From: UBA4877 sp002399285
Lineage (GTDB): Bacteria > Bacillota > Thermoanaerobacteria > Thermoanaerobacterales > UBA4877
Direction of reading: 5' to 3'
Length of the DNA stretch: 64,000 nucleotides
Assembly (NCBI GenBank): GCA_036771835.1
Contig: DAIPGN010000001.1
Location: forward strand, 310,001 to 374,000
This document shows, piece after piece, positions 16,809-25,925 of this stretch (position 1 is the first letter of the stretch; each line of letters opens with the position of its first letter). The position numbers and the translations under genes are program-made. The notes beneath the pieces were generated by a model that saw nothing but the letters and a program-made list of their open reading frames with translations, did no database searches and had not been told where the DNA came from.

Positions 16809-17162
16809 TTAGGGTTGCTCTTTTCTTTCTCTGTAATAGGATAGCAAGTATCTTCTTACGATCGCCAAATTATTAAAAATTCGGCTTCCGAATACTATTA
16901 TAGCCGCAAGGTATATAGGCACTTCAAGGAGATCGCCTAAATAGGCCAAGCCGGCTGCAGCCAGTGAATTGCTGAGAAAACCGCTGATGAAAATACCCAT
17001 ATCAAAGTTTTTCTCCATATTGGACCTGACTCCCCCAAGTACGGAATCCAGGGAAGCTAAAATTGCGACGGACAAGTATGGAGCGTACGATGCGGACACG
17101 TCTATGGGCAGATATAAGCCCAATAGTATCCCCACGATTATTCCGATTACAGGTAACAGCAC
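16809..17162 (-). CDS. sbp: Small basic protein Sbp (DUF1290)
   Basis: 117-residue membrane protein with three hydrophobic helices and a basic C-terminus (LLSYYRERKEQP). It has the DUF1290 signatures GILLGLYLPIDVS and ASLDSVLGGVRS. Relatives sit in the same place between divIB/ylx genes and ftsA in many Firmicutes, but their role is not established. The start is a GTG whose first base is shared with the TAG stop of the DUF881 gene, indicating coupling. Confidence 0.88.
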   Translation of the reverse strand: MLLPVIGIIVGILLGLYLPIDVSASYAPYLSVAILASLDSVLGGVRSNMEKNFDMGIFISGFLSNSLAAAGLAYLGDLLEVPIYLAAIIVFGSRIFNNLAIVRRYLLSYYRERKEQP

Positions 17163-17887
17163 TATTTAGCACCTTCCTTCACTGGGGTAGCGTACTTAAA
17201 GTTCAAGGTACCGCCATAACCGGGAATAACTAATTTATCAGACTTCTTTATATTTACTTCAATGCCCCAATACCTCATTGTATCAACAATACCGCCCTTA
17301 AGCATCAAGGATGCTTCCAACGTATTCGGATCACCTATTGCCTTGACCACATATGGTGGTGCAAACCTCGTTGAATTCACATTAATTGTGGGACCGACGC
17401 ATCTTATCTCCGATGTTGCCACTATACGCTGTTCATTTACTGAAATTGCTTCTGCACCGGCAGCCCTGAGCTCATTTAAAACCTTCAGCAAATCGTCGTC
17501 ATGTATAAGAAACAAGCTTGGGTCTTCTCCCGGCTGTATCTCCTGTTTACTATCATTCAGAGTTACGGTCACTCCTGGTCCTTGCACTTCCGTCAAACCC
17601 GACATGACATTGACTTTATCCAGTTGATCCCTTAAGGAAGAAATTATTGTGTTTGTTTGTGATGATGACGTTTCATAATCATCCAACTTATTCTGCAGCT
17701 GCGTTACCTGAGATCTAAAATTTTTATTCTCGTCTTCAAGCTGTTTCAGCTGTGCGGTAAGCTCCTCCACCCTCTGTACAGTCACGGCGCCGCCGCCATT
17801 CTGAACCGAACGAAATTGTAAGGATATCATCAGTCCGAGGATAACGCAGATCAAAGATATGGCCATTTGCATTTTATGCTTCAACAT
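17162..17887 (-). CDS. DUF881 family protein (YlxW/YlxX-like)
   Basis: 241 residues: an N-terminal membrane anchor (about 8-27), a coiled coil (about 37-90, VEELTAQLKQLEDENKNFRSQV...), then the extracytoplasmic DUF881 domain with GPGVTVTLNDS, INVNSTRFAPPYVVKAIG and MRYWGIEV. This is the YlxW/YlxX family of the Firmicutes division cluster, whose members are thought to take part in septum formation. Only one copy is present here, whereas B. subtilis has two. It lies between ftsQ and sbp. Confidence 0.85.
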   Translation of the reverse strand: MLKHKMQMAISLICVILGLMISLQFRSVQNGGGAVTVQRVEELTAQLKQLEDENKNFRSQVTQLQNKLDDYETSSSQTNTIISSLRDQLDKVNVMSGLTEVQGPGVTVTLNDSKQEIQPGEDPSLFLIHDDDLLKVLNELRAAGAEAISVNEQRIVATSEIRCVGPTINVNSTRFAPPYVVKAIGDPNTLEASLMLKGGIVDTMRYWGIEVNIKKSDKLVIPGYGGTLNFKYATPVKEGAK

Positions 17888-17901
17888 AATTCCTCCTCAT
17901 G

Positions 17902-18666
17902 CTATTTCTTAAGTCTATATACAATATTACCGGATTCATTGACAATGACAAATCCGCCCTTGGTATTTTTGCTTGTCAAATCGATCAAAACACTCTTTAA
18001 AAATGAAAGACGATATCCTATGTTTTCCTCTGCGTTGAATTCTATAACAAGGCCCCCGGAGGAGATCAAAACGATCTTTCCGCCGTCGACCCTTACCTCG
18101 GATATCATATCTTCCATGTCGTTGTCCTTTAATGATTTTAAAATGCTCAGAGACCTATTGTACATGGTTGTCCTATCCGTATCCAGATATTGACCCGCCA
18201 TAAATTTTTTTATGTTGAACCCACTTAAAATAGGTAACTTTGCATCTTGATACTCTTTTGATACTTCTATCACATATCCATCTTCATCTATATGCAGATA
18301 AACCCCATTATAGGGTATCACAGCTACTTCATTCCGTTCATTCACTTCTATTATAATACTGTTAGGCAAGGCTCGTCTAATATCAATATTTTTAATATGA
18401 GGATCTCTTTGCAGATTCTCTTTTATTTTGTCCAAATTTACCGCAAAAATATTAACTCCGGTATGAATACCAGATAGAGATACGACATCATTTTTGGACA
18501 GGTAATAATTGCCATCCACTTCGATATTCTTTATAATGAATACCTGAATATTCAAAATATAAAAGGATAATGTCACTATGCCAACAATGAAAATTATAAG
18601 TCCTATGCTAATATGTTTATTCTTTTTTGAGGGAAATTTATATACCTTTGCATTCATTCTTATCAC
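17902..18666 (-). CDS. ftsQ: Cell division protein FtsQ/DivIB
   Basis: Bitopic division protein. It has a basic cytoplasmic N-terminus (KVYKFPSKKNKH), one TM helix (about 21-42), a POTRA domain starting FIIKNIEVDGNYYLSKNDVVSLSGI, and the FtsQ/DivIB beta domain. It forms a complex with FtsL and a DivIC-type protein that controls septal synthesis. The first possible start is a GTG directly after the murA stop TGA; the ATG three codons later (18657) is equally possible. The weak spacing suggests coupling to murA. Confidence 0.88.
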   Translation of the reverse strand: MIRMNAKVYKFPSKKNKHISIGLIIFIVGIVTLSFYILNIQVFIIKNIEVDGNYYLSKNDVVSLSGIHTGVNIFAVNLDKIKENLQRDPHIKNIDIRRALPNSIIIEVNERNEVAVIPYNGVYLHIDEDGYVIEVSKEYQDAKLPILSGFNIKKFMAGQYLDTDRTTMYNRSLSILKSLKDNDMEDMISEVRVDGGKIVLISSGGLVIEFNAEENIGYRLSFLKSVLIDLTSKNTKGGFVIVNESGNIVYRLKK

Positions 18667-19914
18667 TCATATCCTATTAATTTCTGCCCCAAGTTCTCTT
18701 AAGATATAATCAAAACATTCATAACCCCTATCGATATTTTCACTCTTGTCTATTACTGTATCCCCATTTGCAGTCAATCCTGCCAAAGCCAGCGCAGCTC
18801 CGCCTCTCAAATCTCTTGCCGTCACGTTGGAACCGCACAGATTTTCCACTCCCCGTACGACGGCGATTCTGCCGTCCACCCTTATATCGGCCCCCATTTT
18901 TTTAAGTTCTTCAACGTGATTAAACCTGTTTTCAAAGACGGTTTCGGTAATTATCGTCGTACCCTTTGCAATGGACATAAGCGACATTATGGGAGCCTGC
19001 AGATCCGTTGGAAAACCCGGATATGGCAACGTCCTTATAATATCCAGCGCCTTCAATCTTGGCTGCGCCTTTAAATGCAGGCAGCCATTGTATGATATCG
19101 AACATCCGCATTCCCGGAGCTTAGCTATTATAGGTTGAAGGTGCTCGATTATGATGTTTTGCAGTTCGATTTCTCCCCCCGTTATGGCGGCCGCTATCAT
19201 ATATGTCCCTGCGGCGACACGGTCGGGAATTATGGAATACTCGACCGGATGAAGTTTATCGGTACTTTGTATATAAATATAATTAGTGCCGGCGCCGCTT
19301 ATTTTTGCGCCCATACTGTTTAAAAAATTCTGTAAATCGACTATTTCCGGCTCTTTCGCCGCATTTCTTATTATTGTGTCTCCTTCTGCCAAGCATGATG
19401 CCATCATAATATTCTCCGTAGCACCGACGCTTGGATAATCCAATAGGATCTCGTTTCCCTTTATTTGCGGTGAGGTCGCATTTATAAAACCATGAAGCTC
19501 CTTGATGTCTATATTCAAAGCCCTTAAACCCTTAAGGTGCAGATCTATCGGCCTGGGACCGATCTCGCAGCCTCCCGGATAGGTGATATTTACAGTGCCA
19601 TAGTTTGCAATCAACGAGCCTATAAGCAATATTGACGGCCTGATCCTCTCGCACAAGTCAAACGTCAGATCCGTGGAGTTTATACACAATGTGTCGATTT
19701 CCAGCGTATGATTCTCAAATTTTGTCTTGCATCCGATATTATTTAATATTTCTATGAGAATATTCACATCTTCCAAATGTGGACAATTATGTATCACAGA
19801 TATACCCTTGGTCAGCAATGTAGCTATTATTATCGGTAACGCCGCATTTTTGGCACCTCCTATTTTGGTCGAGCCATTTAACTTTATACCGCCGTTCACC
19901 CTATATTTGCTCAT
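18667..19914 (-). CDS. murA: UDP-N-acetylglucosamine 1-carboxyvinyltransferase MurA
   Basis: First committed step of peptidoglycan precursor synthesis: transfers enolpyruvate from PEP to UDP-GlcNAc in the cytoplasm. Active-site loop YPGGCEIGPRPIDLH contains C116, the fosfomycin-target cysteine, and the N-terminal GSTKIGGAKNAALP segment is present. I chose the ATG at 19914, 5-6 nt after GAGGAGGG; the frame is open for nine more codons upstream, including other ATG codons, without a comparable site. Length is 415. It lies inside the dcw operon between murG and ftsQ. Confidence 0.96.
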   Translation of the reverse strand: MSKYRVNGGIKLNGSTKIGGAKNAALPIIIATLLTKGISVIHNCPHLEDVNILIEILNNIGCKTKFENHTLEIDTLCINSTDLTFDLCERIRPSILLIGSLIANYGTVNITYPGGCEIGPRPIDLHLKGLRALNIDIKELHGFINATSPQIKGNEILLDYPSVGATENIMMASCLAEGDTIIRNAAKEPEIVDLQNFLNSMGAKISGAGTNYIYIQSTDKLHPVEYSIIPDRVAAGTYMIAAAITGGEIELQNIIIEHLQPIIAKLRECGCSISYNGCLHLKAQPRLKALDIIRTLPYPGFPTDLQAPIMSLMSIAKGTTIITETVFENRFNHVEELKKMGADIRVDGRIAVVRGVENLCGSNVTARDLRGGAALALAGLTANGDTVIDKSENIDRGYECFDYILRELGAEINRI

Positions 19915-19979
19915 GTTAACCCTCCTCGTGCTCATGATCACATTTTATAATATGTAAGAGCAGATTAGGGTGTTACATG

Positions 19980-21077
19980 TTAACGGCCGGTCAGCTCATA
20001 TATCAATTTGGTAATTTTATTCAGGGCATCCGGTTTAGATAAAAGCTTCGCCTTCTCGCCCATTTCATTCAACCTTTTCTTATCGCAAATCAATTCTGTA
20101 ATATAATCATTTAAAACCTCGGCATTCAAATTCTTTTCCAAAATTATTTTGGCAGATCCCGCCCTTTCCAGAGCCTTGGCATTGTATTCCTGATGATTTT
20201 CCGCGACATACGGCGACGGTATCAGTATGGACGGCCTTCCGCTGGCCGAGATCTCGGATATAGTCATTGCGCCCGCCCTGCATATGATCAAATCGGCAGC
20301 TGCATATATTTGAGGCATGTTATATGCATATGAGGTTATTTTTAGATTTTTATGCGACTCAATATTGATTTGATCGACTATTTCATTGTATTGGTTATCG
20401 CCTGTGATAAATAAAAATTGTATATTTGAAGGCAAAATTTCATTAATATAATTTAATACGGCCGAATTGATATTTTTTGCTCCTCTGCTGCCCCCAACCG
20501 AAACTATTAAAGGTAATTGAGTATCAAAACCAAGGCTGTGCTTTGATTCGAATTTGCCGTATAAAAACAGATCCTTACGCACGGGATTGCCGGTAACCAT
20601 TATTTTATTGTCGACGCCTTTAAAATAACTTTTGGTATCCTCGTAACTTACTGCTATGATATCAACAAAACGTGATAATATCTTATTTGTCACTCCGGGT
20701 ATTACGTTTGATTCATGAATCATGGTCTTTACTTTTGACCGTGCACACGTCAATATTACCGGACCTGTCACATATCCCCCCGTACCTATCGCTATATCAG
20801 GTTTAAAATCTTTAACAATTTTTTTTGCGTCTCTTAAACCGGCGATATTGACATTTAAGGTCTTGATATTATCAACGATAGATTTCCTGTTTATACCCTT
20901 TGACCTTATTGTCTTTAATTCAAAGCCCTCTTTGGGTACGATTTTGTTTTCAAGTCCCTTCTCCGTTCCCACAAATAGTATCTCCGTGTCGGGTTCGATG
21001 GACTTAATTTCTTTTGCAATCGCTATGCCGGGATAAACATGTCCTCCCGTGCCTCCTCCCGCAATGAGCATTCGCAT
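19980..21077 (-). CDS. murG: Undecaprenyldiphospho-muramoylpentapeptide GlcNAc transferase MurG
   Basis: GT-B glycosyltransferase that converts lipid I to lipid II on the inner face of the membrane. Signatures: MLIAGGGTGGHVYPGIAIA at the N-terminus (diphosphate loop), VTGNPVRKDL, SVGGSRGAKNIN, and the UDP-GlcNAc site ICRAGAMTISEISASGRPSILIPSPYVAENHQ. Length (365) is typical. Only 11 nt separate it from ftsW upstream. Confidence 0.97.
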   Translation of the reverse strand: MRMLIAGGGTGGHVYPGIAIAKEIKSIEPDTEILFVGTEKGLENKIVPKEGFELKTIRSKGINRKSIVDNIKTLNVNIAGLRDAKKIVKDFKPDIAIGTGGYVTGPVILTCARSKVKTMIHESNVIPGVTNKILSRFVDIIAVSYEDTKSYFKGVDNKIMVTGNPVRKDLFLYGKFESKHSLGFDTQLPLIVSVGGSRGAKNINSAVLNYINEILPSNIQFLFITGDNQYNEIVDQINIESHKNLKITSYAYNMPQIYAAADLIICRAGAMTISEISASGRPSILIPSPYVAENHQEYNAKALERAGSAKIILEKNLNAEVLNDYITELICDKKRLNEMGEKAKLLSKPDALNKITKLIYELTGR

Positions 21078-21088
21078 TCTTATACCCT

Positions 21089-22192
21089 CTATTCTACGTA
21101 TTTTGATATATTCAGCAGTATACCTACCTCAGCCATAGTAAATACCATTGATGAACCTCCGGCACTTATAAACGGAAGCGGCACTCCTGTAACGGGCATG
21201 GATGAGGTCACTACGGCTATATTCATCAATGCCTGTATTCCTATTATTGATGTAATTCCGGTAGCAAGCAATATGGCAAACATATCCTTTGAACGCGCCG
21301 CTATCCTCAGCCCTCGTATGATCAATATAATAAACAGTACCGCGATCAGAGCCGTACCTATGAATCCTAGTTCTTCACCAATGATGGAAAATATAAAATC
21401 ACTCTGCGGTTCCGGTATATAAAGCAATTTCTCCCTGCTTTTACCCAAACCTACGCCGAACAGGCCACCCGATCCTAATGCATACAGGGACTGGATGATC
21501 TGATAGGTCGTATCGCCTATATCCGACCATGGGTTTAGAAAACCTAGAATTCTCTGTTTCCAATGGCCGAAAATCCCCGATGCTATCAAACCGCCTGCCA
21601 GGCCAACTCCGCTAAAAACAAGAAATACGATATGAGATATTTTAGCTCCGGCCGTATACAAAATTATCAAACCAACGATCAATATTATACCGGCTGTACT
21701 CAAATTAGGTTCCACAACAATTAACGCAAAGACAATACCGATAACGATCAAATAAGGAAACAAACCGGAGAAAAATTTATGTAATTTATCTTTGTTTATC
21801 TCACTCAAATGAGCGGCCATAAATATAATAACGCCTATTTTAGCCAATTCGCTGGGTTGTACTGTAATGCTGCCAAAGCCAAGCCATCTCCTCGCATCAT
21901 TTATTTCAATTCCGACACCTGGGATCAATACGGCTCCCAATGAACATACGGAGATCAGCATGATAATATCGGAATATTTCTTTAGTTTCCAATAGTCGTA
22001 ATTCATGAAGAATATCATAGTGAAATAGCCAAGGACGCCCCATAGCAATTGTCTTTTTAAAAAATAATATGGATCGCCCATTTTGAAATAGGCCGAGACC
22101 GAACTCGCGCTGAAAACCATCACGATCCCGACAGCAAGGAGTATTGTGACCGTCATAAGCAGATTATAATCACAGGCACCTTTTTTTGGCAT
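21089..22192 (-). CDS. ftsW: SEDS peptidoglycan polymerase FtsW/SpoVE
   Basis: Polytopic (about 10 helices) SEDS-family glycosyltransferase that polymerises lipid II together with the class B PBP. Family motifs: VMVFSASSVSAYFKMGDPYYFLKRQL near the start, FGSITVQPSELAKI, VVEPNLSTAGIIL, and GVPLPFISAGGSSM. The frame extends seven codons upstream, but the ATG at 22192 follows AGGGGGT by 4-6 nt and leaves a 4-nt gap after murD. As the only SEDS gene of the cluster it may serve both vegetative (FtsW) and spore (SpoVE) roles; I cannot decide which. Confidence 0.93.
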   Translation of the reverse strand: MPKKGACDYNLLMTVTILLAVGIVMVFSASSVSAYFKMGDPYYFLKRQLLWGVLGYFTMIFFMNYDYWKLKKYSDIIMLISVCSLGAVLIPGVGIEINDARRWLGFGSITVQPSELAKIGVIIFMAAHLSEINKDKLHKFFSGLFPYLIVIGIVFALIVVEPNLSTAGIILIVGLIILYTAGAKISHIVFLVFSGVGLAGGLIASGIFGHWKQRILGFLNPWSDIGDTTYQIIQSLYALGSGGLFGVGLGKSREKLLYIPEPQSDFIFSIIGEELGFIGTALIAVLFIILIIRGLRIAARSKDMFAILLATGITSIIGIQALMNIAVVTSSMPVTGVPLPFISAGGSSMVFTMAEVGILLNISKYVE

Positions 22193-22196
22193 ATAT

Positions 22197-23540
22197 TTAC
22201 CCCCTGATAGCATTTACATATGACTTGAAATCATTTCCTCTTTCTTCAAAGTTCTTAAACATATCCCAACTGGCGCAGGCGGGAGAAAGCAATACCGTAT
22301 CTCCCTTTTTTGCCAATCTATACGCTTCATCTACGGCATTTTTTAAGTTATCCGCCTTGACGGTGTCAGTAAATCCTAATGACCGTGCCTGTATATTTAT
22401 TTTTTCCGCAGTTTCCCCTATAAGGATCAAATGTTTGACCTTATCGTCAAAACCCTTTATAAAGTCATAATAGTCATTGCCCTTATCATATCCACCCGCT
22501 ATAAGAACAATATCGCCCTTTACCGCTTCGATCGCTTTAATCGCCGCATCGGGATTGGTGCCTTTAGAATCATTGACAAATTTTACTCCATTTTTTTCGC
22601 CTACAAATTCAATACGGTGCTCCACTCCCTTAAATGACTTCAGTGTAGACTTTATAATTTCATTATCAATATTCCATTCTTTTGCTATAGCGCAGGCTGC
22701 AAGCGAATTTTCCAAGTTATGCGCACCGGGGATGCATATATCGCCAGAGTCCATTAACTTTTCCTCTCTGTCTCCAAGTTTTGAAAATATCTTATCATCA
22801 TCAACATATAGGCCGAAATCCAATTTGTTCTTCCTACTGAACGGTATTATATGTGAATTAATTTTATCCTTGATCCCCCAGGTATTAGGCTCGTCATAAT
22901 TTAATACGGCATAATCCGTTTTAACCTGATTCATAAAGATTTTTGACTTTATATTGATATAATTTGCCATCGTTTTATGCCTGTCTAGATGATCGGGCGT
23001 TATATTGAGAAGCACCGCGGCAGCAGGATGAAAATATTTTACGGACTCCAGCTGAAAGCTGCTGATTTCTGCCACGATAATCTCGTCTCTGCCTGCTTCA
23101 TAACAGTCATATATCAGTGGGCTGCCTATATTTCCGCCTACCCTTACTTTATAACCGGCATTTTTAAATAACTCACCTATCAGTGAAGTGGTCGTAGTCT
23201 TACCGTTTGTTCCTGTAACCGCTATGATCTGAGTTTTCGATATACGATATGCCGCTTCGATCTCAGAAATCACTTCGACGCCTCTATTCCTGGCGTCAAT
23301 TATGAATTCCTGGTCGAGCGGAACGCCGGGACTTAATATGATCAAGTCAATGTCTTTAATATTTTGCCTGGTAATATCTGTTATCCACTTAACATGTAAT
23401 TTTTCCAAGCTTGATATGTCTTCAATTTGATTACTTGGCCTTTTGTCATATGCATATATCTCATAACCCATTGCATTCAATATCTCAGCCGCAGCAACTC
23501 CACTCTTGCCAAGGCCGACTATAAGGACATTTTTAAGCAT
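22197..23540 (-). CDS. murD: UDP-N-acetylmuramoylalanine--D-glutamate ligase MurD
   Basis: Cytoplasmic Mur ligase that adds D-Glu to UDP-MurNAc-L-Ala. The N-terminal Rossmann domain binds the UDP (VLIVGLGKSGVAAAE). The ATP P-loop is AVTGTNGKTTTTSLIG, the metal-binding region is NITPDHLDRH, and the C-terminal domain shows VNDSKGTNPDAAIKAI and LLSPACASWDMFKNFEERG. Length (447) is standard. The ATG is behind GAGGTG. It follows mraY by 17 nt. Confidence 0.97.
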   Translation of the reverse strand: MLKNVLIVGLGKSGVAAAEILNAMGYEIYAYDKRPSNQIEDISSLEKLHVKWITDITRQNIKDIDLIILSPGVPLDQEFIIDARNRGVEVISEIEAAYRISKTQIIAVTGTNGKTTTTSLIGELFKNAGYKVRVGGNIGSPLIYDCYEAGRDEIIVAEISSFQLESVKYFHPAAAVLLNITPDHLDRHKTMANYINIKSKIFMNQVKTDYAVLNYDEPNTWGIKDKINSHIIPFSRKNKLDFGLYVDDDKIFSKLGDREEKLMDSGDICIPGAHNLENSLAACAIAKEWNIDNEIIKSTLKSFKGVEHRIEFVGEKNGVKFVNDSKGTNPDAAIKAIEAVKGDIVLIAGGYDKGNDYYDFIKGFDDKVKHLILIGETAEKINIQARSLGFTDTVKADNLKNAVDEAYRLAKKGDTVLLSPACASWDMFKNFEERGNDFKSYVNAIRG

Positions 23541-23557
23541 ACAAACACCTCGTTTTA

Positions 23558-24544
23558 CTAATATATACTTATAAATCCAACAATCGCTAAAATAAGTGTC
23601 AAACCAACGAACATATTTACAACTTTTGTTTCAGGCCACCCCAGCATTTCAAAGTGATGATGCAAAGGACTCATCCTAAAAATTCTATTTCCCGTTAATT
23701 TAAAGGATAATACTTGTAAAATCACGGACAGCGCCTCGATAACATACACGCCTCCGACTATCGGCAGGGCCAATGGCAAACCCAATATTACGGCCATGCC
23801 TGCCACAGCTCCGCCCAATCCCAAAGAACCGGTATCACCCATAAATATTTCTGCTGGATATGAGTTATAACGGAGGAAACCCAGCACAGAACCGGTTATT
23901 GAACCCCCAAACAGCATCACCAGCATATTTCCCGTTATCAGTCCGGCCAAAGTAAAGAAAGCGGTAACGATGAACGTCACCCCTGAGGCCAGGCCGTCAA
24001 GACCGTCGGTAAGGTTCACACTATTGACAGTTCCAACAATCACGAATACGGTAAATGGTATGATATAAATACCCATATCAATTGTTTTTTTGACAAAGGG
24101 TATAAATATAATGCCGCCATGGTTTAAATACATAAAATAGGCAAAGGCAAAACTGATAATAAACTGCAAAATTATTTTCTGCCTGGCCCTAAGCCCAAGG
24201 TTTCTTTTCATTGCTATCTTTATGTAATCATCGGCAAAACCTATACCGCCAAAGGATAACGTGAGGAAGATTAACGCCCATTTGTCATTACTGTTTGGAA
24301 TCAAAAAAGCAGCCAATGCCAATGAAGTTATAAGAAATATGATACCGCCCATAGTAGGTGTGCCATTCTTGGACAGATGAGACTTTGGACCATCCTCTCT
24401 TTCCACCTGTCCGAAATTCATTTTCCTGAGTCTCCCAATGATAGGAGGCGATATAAATAAACAAATTACAAAAGATAATACGGTCATCAGCATTAAATGA
24501 ATAAAGATGCTGTCTCCAAAAATCGAGTTTAGATTCAGATTCAT
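23558..24544 (-). CDS. mraY: Phospho-N-acetylmuramoyl-pentapeptide transferase MraY
   Basis: Integral membrane enzyme that makes lipid I from UDP-MurNAc-pentapeptide and undecaprenyl phosphate. About ten helices. Catalytic Asp motifs: FADDYIKI, VNLTDGLDGLASG and FMGDTGSLGLGG; the conserved SPLHHHFEMLGWPE is near the C-terminus. KSHLSKNGTPTMGG follows the first helix. Length is 328. It lies between murF and murD in the dcw operon. Confidence 0.97.
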   Translation of the reverse strand: MNLNLNSIFGDSIFIHLMLMTVLSFVICLFISPPIIGRLRKMNFGQVEREDGPKSHLSKNGTPTMGGIIFLITSLALAAFLIPNSNDKWALIFLTLSFGGIGFADDYIKIAMKRNLGLRARQKIILQFIISFAFAYFMYLNHGGIIFIPFVKKTIDMGIYIIPFTVFVIVGTVNSVNLTDGLDGLASGVTFIVTAFFTLAGLITGNMLVMLFGGSITGSVLGFLRYNSYPAEIFMGDTGSLGLGGAVAGMAVILGLPLALPIVGGVYVIEALSVILQVLSFKLTGNRIFRMSPLHHHFEMLGWPETKVVNMFVGLTLILAIVGFISIY

Positions 24545-24545
24545 A

Positions 24546-25925
24546 TTATTTCTCCCCCAGGTATTTGACTATTTCATCCATTTTCATTGCTCTGGAACCC
24601 TTAACCAATATGCAGTCATCACATTTCAGAATTTGCGATAGACTATTTTTAAGTTTATCCATATCATTGAAGCTATAAACATATTGTGATTCCATGCCCG
24701 CGTTTATTGCACCTTTGGCAATATCTTCCGCCATCGTTCCATACGTAATCACTATGTCGATACCGTTTAAATAGCAGTACTTTCCTATTTCAACGTGATA
24801 CCTCTCGCTGTAAACATCCAGTTCCAACATGTCGCCTAATATTGCCACCTTCCTGCCACCTGTGGCAACGTCTTTCAAGTAATCGACGGCTACTCTCATC
24901 GAATCGGGATTTGCATTATAAGTGTCGTCAATGATCTTCATATCATTTATATTGATCATCTTCAAGCGCATTTTTTCATTTTTGGTCTTTAATAGACCGC
25001 TATTAATTTCTTCCCATTTTAAGCCGAGATCATAACCGACCGCAATAGACGGCAGGGCGTTAAAGACATTATGCCGGCCGGGCAAGCGAATAATAAAATG
25101 CCCTTCTTTGGTTCCATATACAACGTTGAATTCCATCCCGTCATCCTTGTTGTCCATTATGTCGAAGACCCTTATATCATTATTATCTCCGCATCCAAAA
25201 TACCTGACCTGATAATTTCCCCTTACATTTTTAAGCAGGTCGTCATCCCCGTTTAAAAAAACAATATTGTTCACATTCAGATATTGTGTGATCTCAAGTT
25301 TCGCTTTTAATATATTCTCCCTCGAACCAAGTTTCCCTATATGTGCCGTCCCTATATTAGTTATTATTGCCATATCTTGTCTCGCAATTTCACTTAATCT
25401 GCTGATTTCTCCATAAGAATTCATACCCATTTCAAGAACCGCGATATCATAGGAATCCTCCATATTCATAATGGTAAGAGGCATACCGATCTGATTATTA
25501 TAATTGCCTTCATTGTATAAGACCTTGAACCTTTCGGACAAGACTGAAGCAATAAAATTTTTGGTAGTTGTTTTTCCGGCGCTTCCCGTTACTGCGATGA
25601 CTTTTATTCTGCTATACCTATTTCTAATATATTTCGACAAATTTTGTAGTGCTATTAATGGTTCGTCAACTTTTATCAAAAAAAAGTTCTCCATATCTAT
25701 TTTAAGATCATATTTTGTCAGGGAAGCAGCGGCACCATTTTCCGCCGCATTCCATATAAAATCATGACCGTCAAATTTTTCCCCGCTCAATGGTATGAAA
25801 AGCATTCCCGGCTTTGCTTCCCTGCTGTCGATTGCAACTCCGGTAAAATTTATGCCGCCGGCTATATCCCTGCCTATCAAACTTCCACCTGTCGCGGTCA
25901 ATACATCTTTCAATGAAAACATCAT
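24546..25925 (-). CDS. murF: UDP-MurNAc-tripeptide--D-Ala-D-Ala ligase MurF
   Basis: Mur ligase that completes the pentapeptide. P-loop AVTGSAGKTTTKNFIAS, LEMGMNSYGEISRLSEIARQD and IDDTYNANPDSMRVAVDYL (MurF-specific) are all visible. Two ATG codons are adjacent (25925 and 25922). The first forms an ATGA overlap with the murE stop, so translation is probably coupled. Length is 459, normal for the family. Confidence 0.97.
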   Translation of the reverse strand: MMFSLKDVLTATGGSLIGRDIAGGINFTGVAIDSREAKPGMLFIPLSGEKFDGHDFIWNAAENGAAASLTKYDLKIDMENFFLIKVDEPLIALQNLSKYIRNRYSRIKVIAVTGSAGKTTTKNFIASVLSERFKVLYNEGNYNNQIGMPLTIMNMEDSYDIAVLEMGMNSYGEISRLSEIARQDMAIITNIGTAHIGKLGSRENILKAKLEITQYLNVNNIVFLNGDDDLLKNVRGNYQVRYFGCGDNNDIRVFDIMDNKDDGMEFNVVYGTKEGHFIIRLPGRHNVFNALPSIAVGYDLGLKWEEINSGLLKTKNEKMRLKMININDMKIIDDTYNANPDSMRVAVDYLKDVATGGRKVAILGDMLELDVYSERYHVEIGKYCYLNGIDIVITYGTMAEDIAKGAINAGMESQYVYSFNDMDKLKNSLSQILKCDDCILVKGSRAMKMDEIVKYLGEK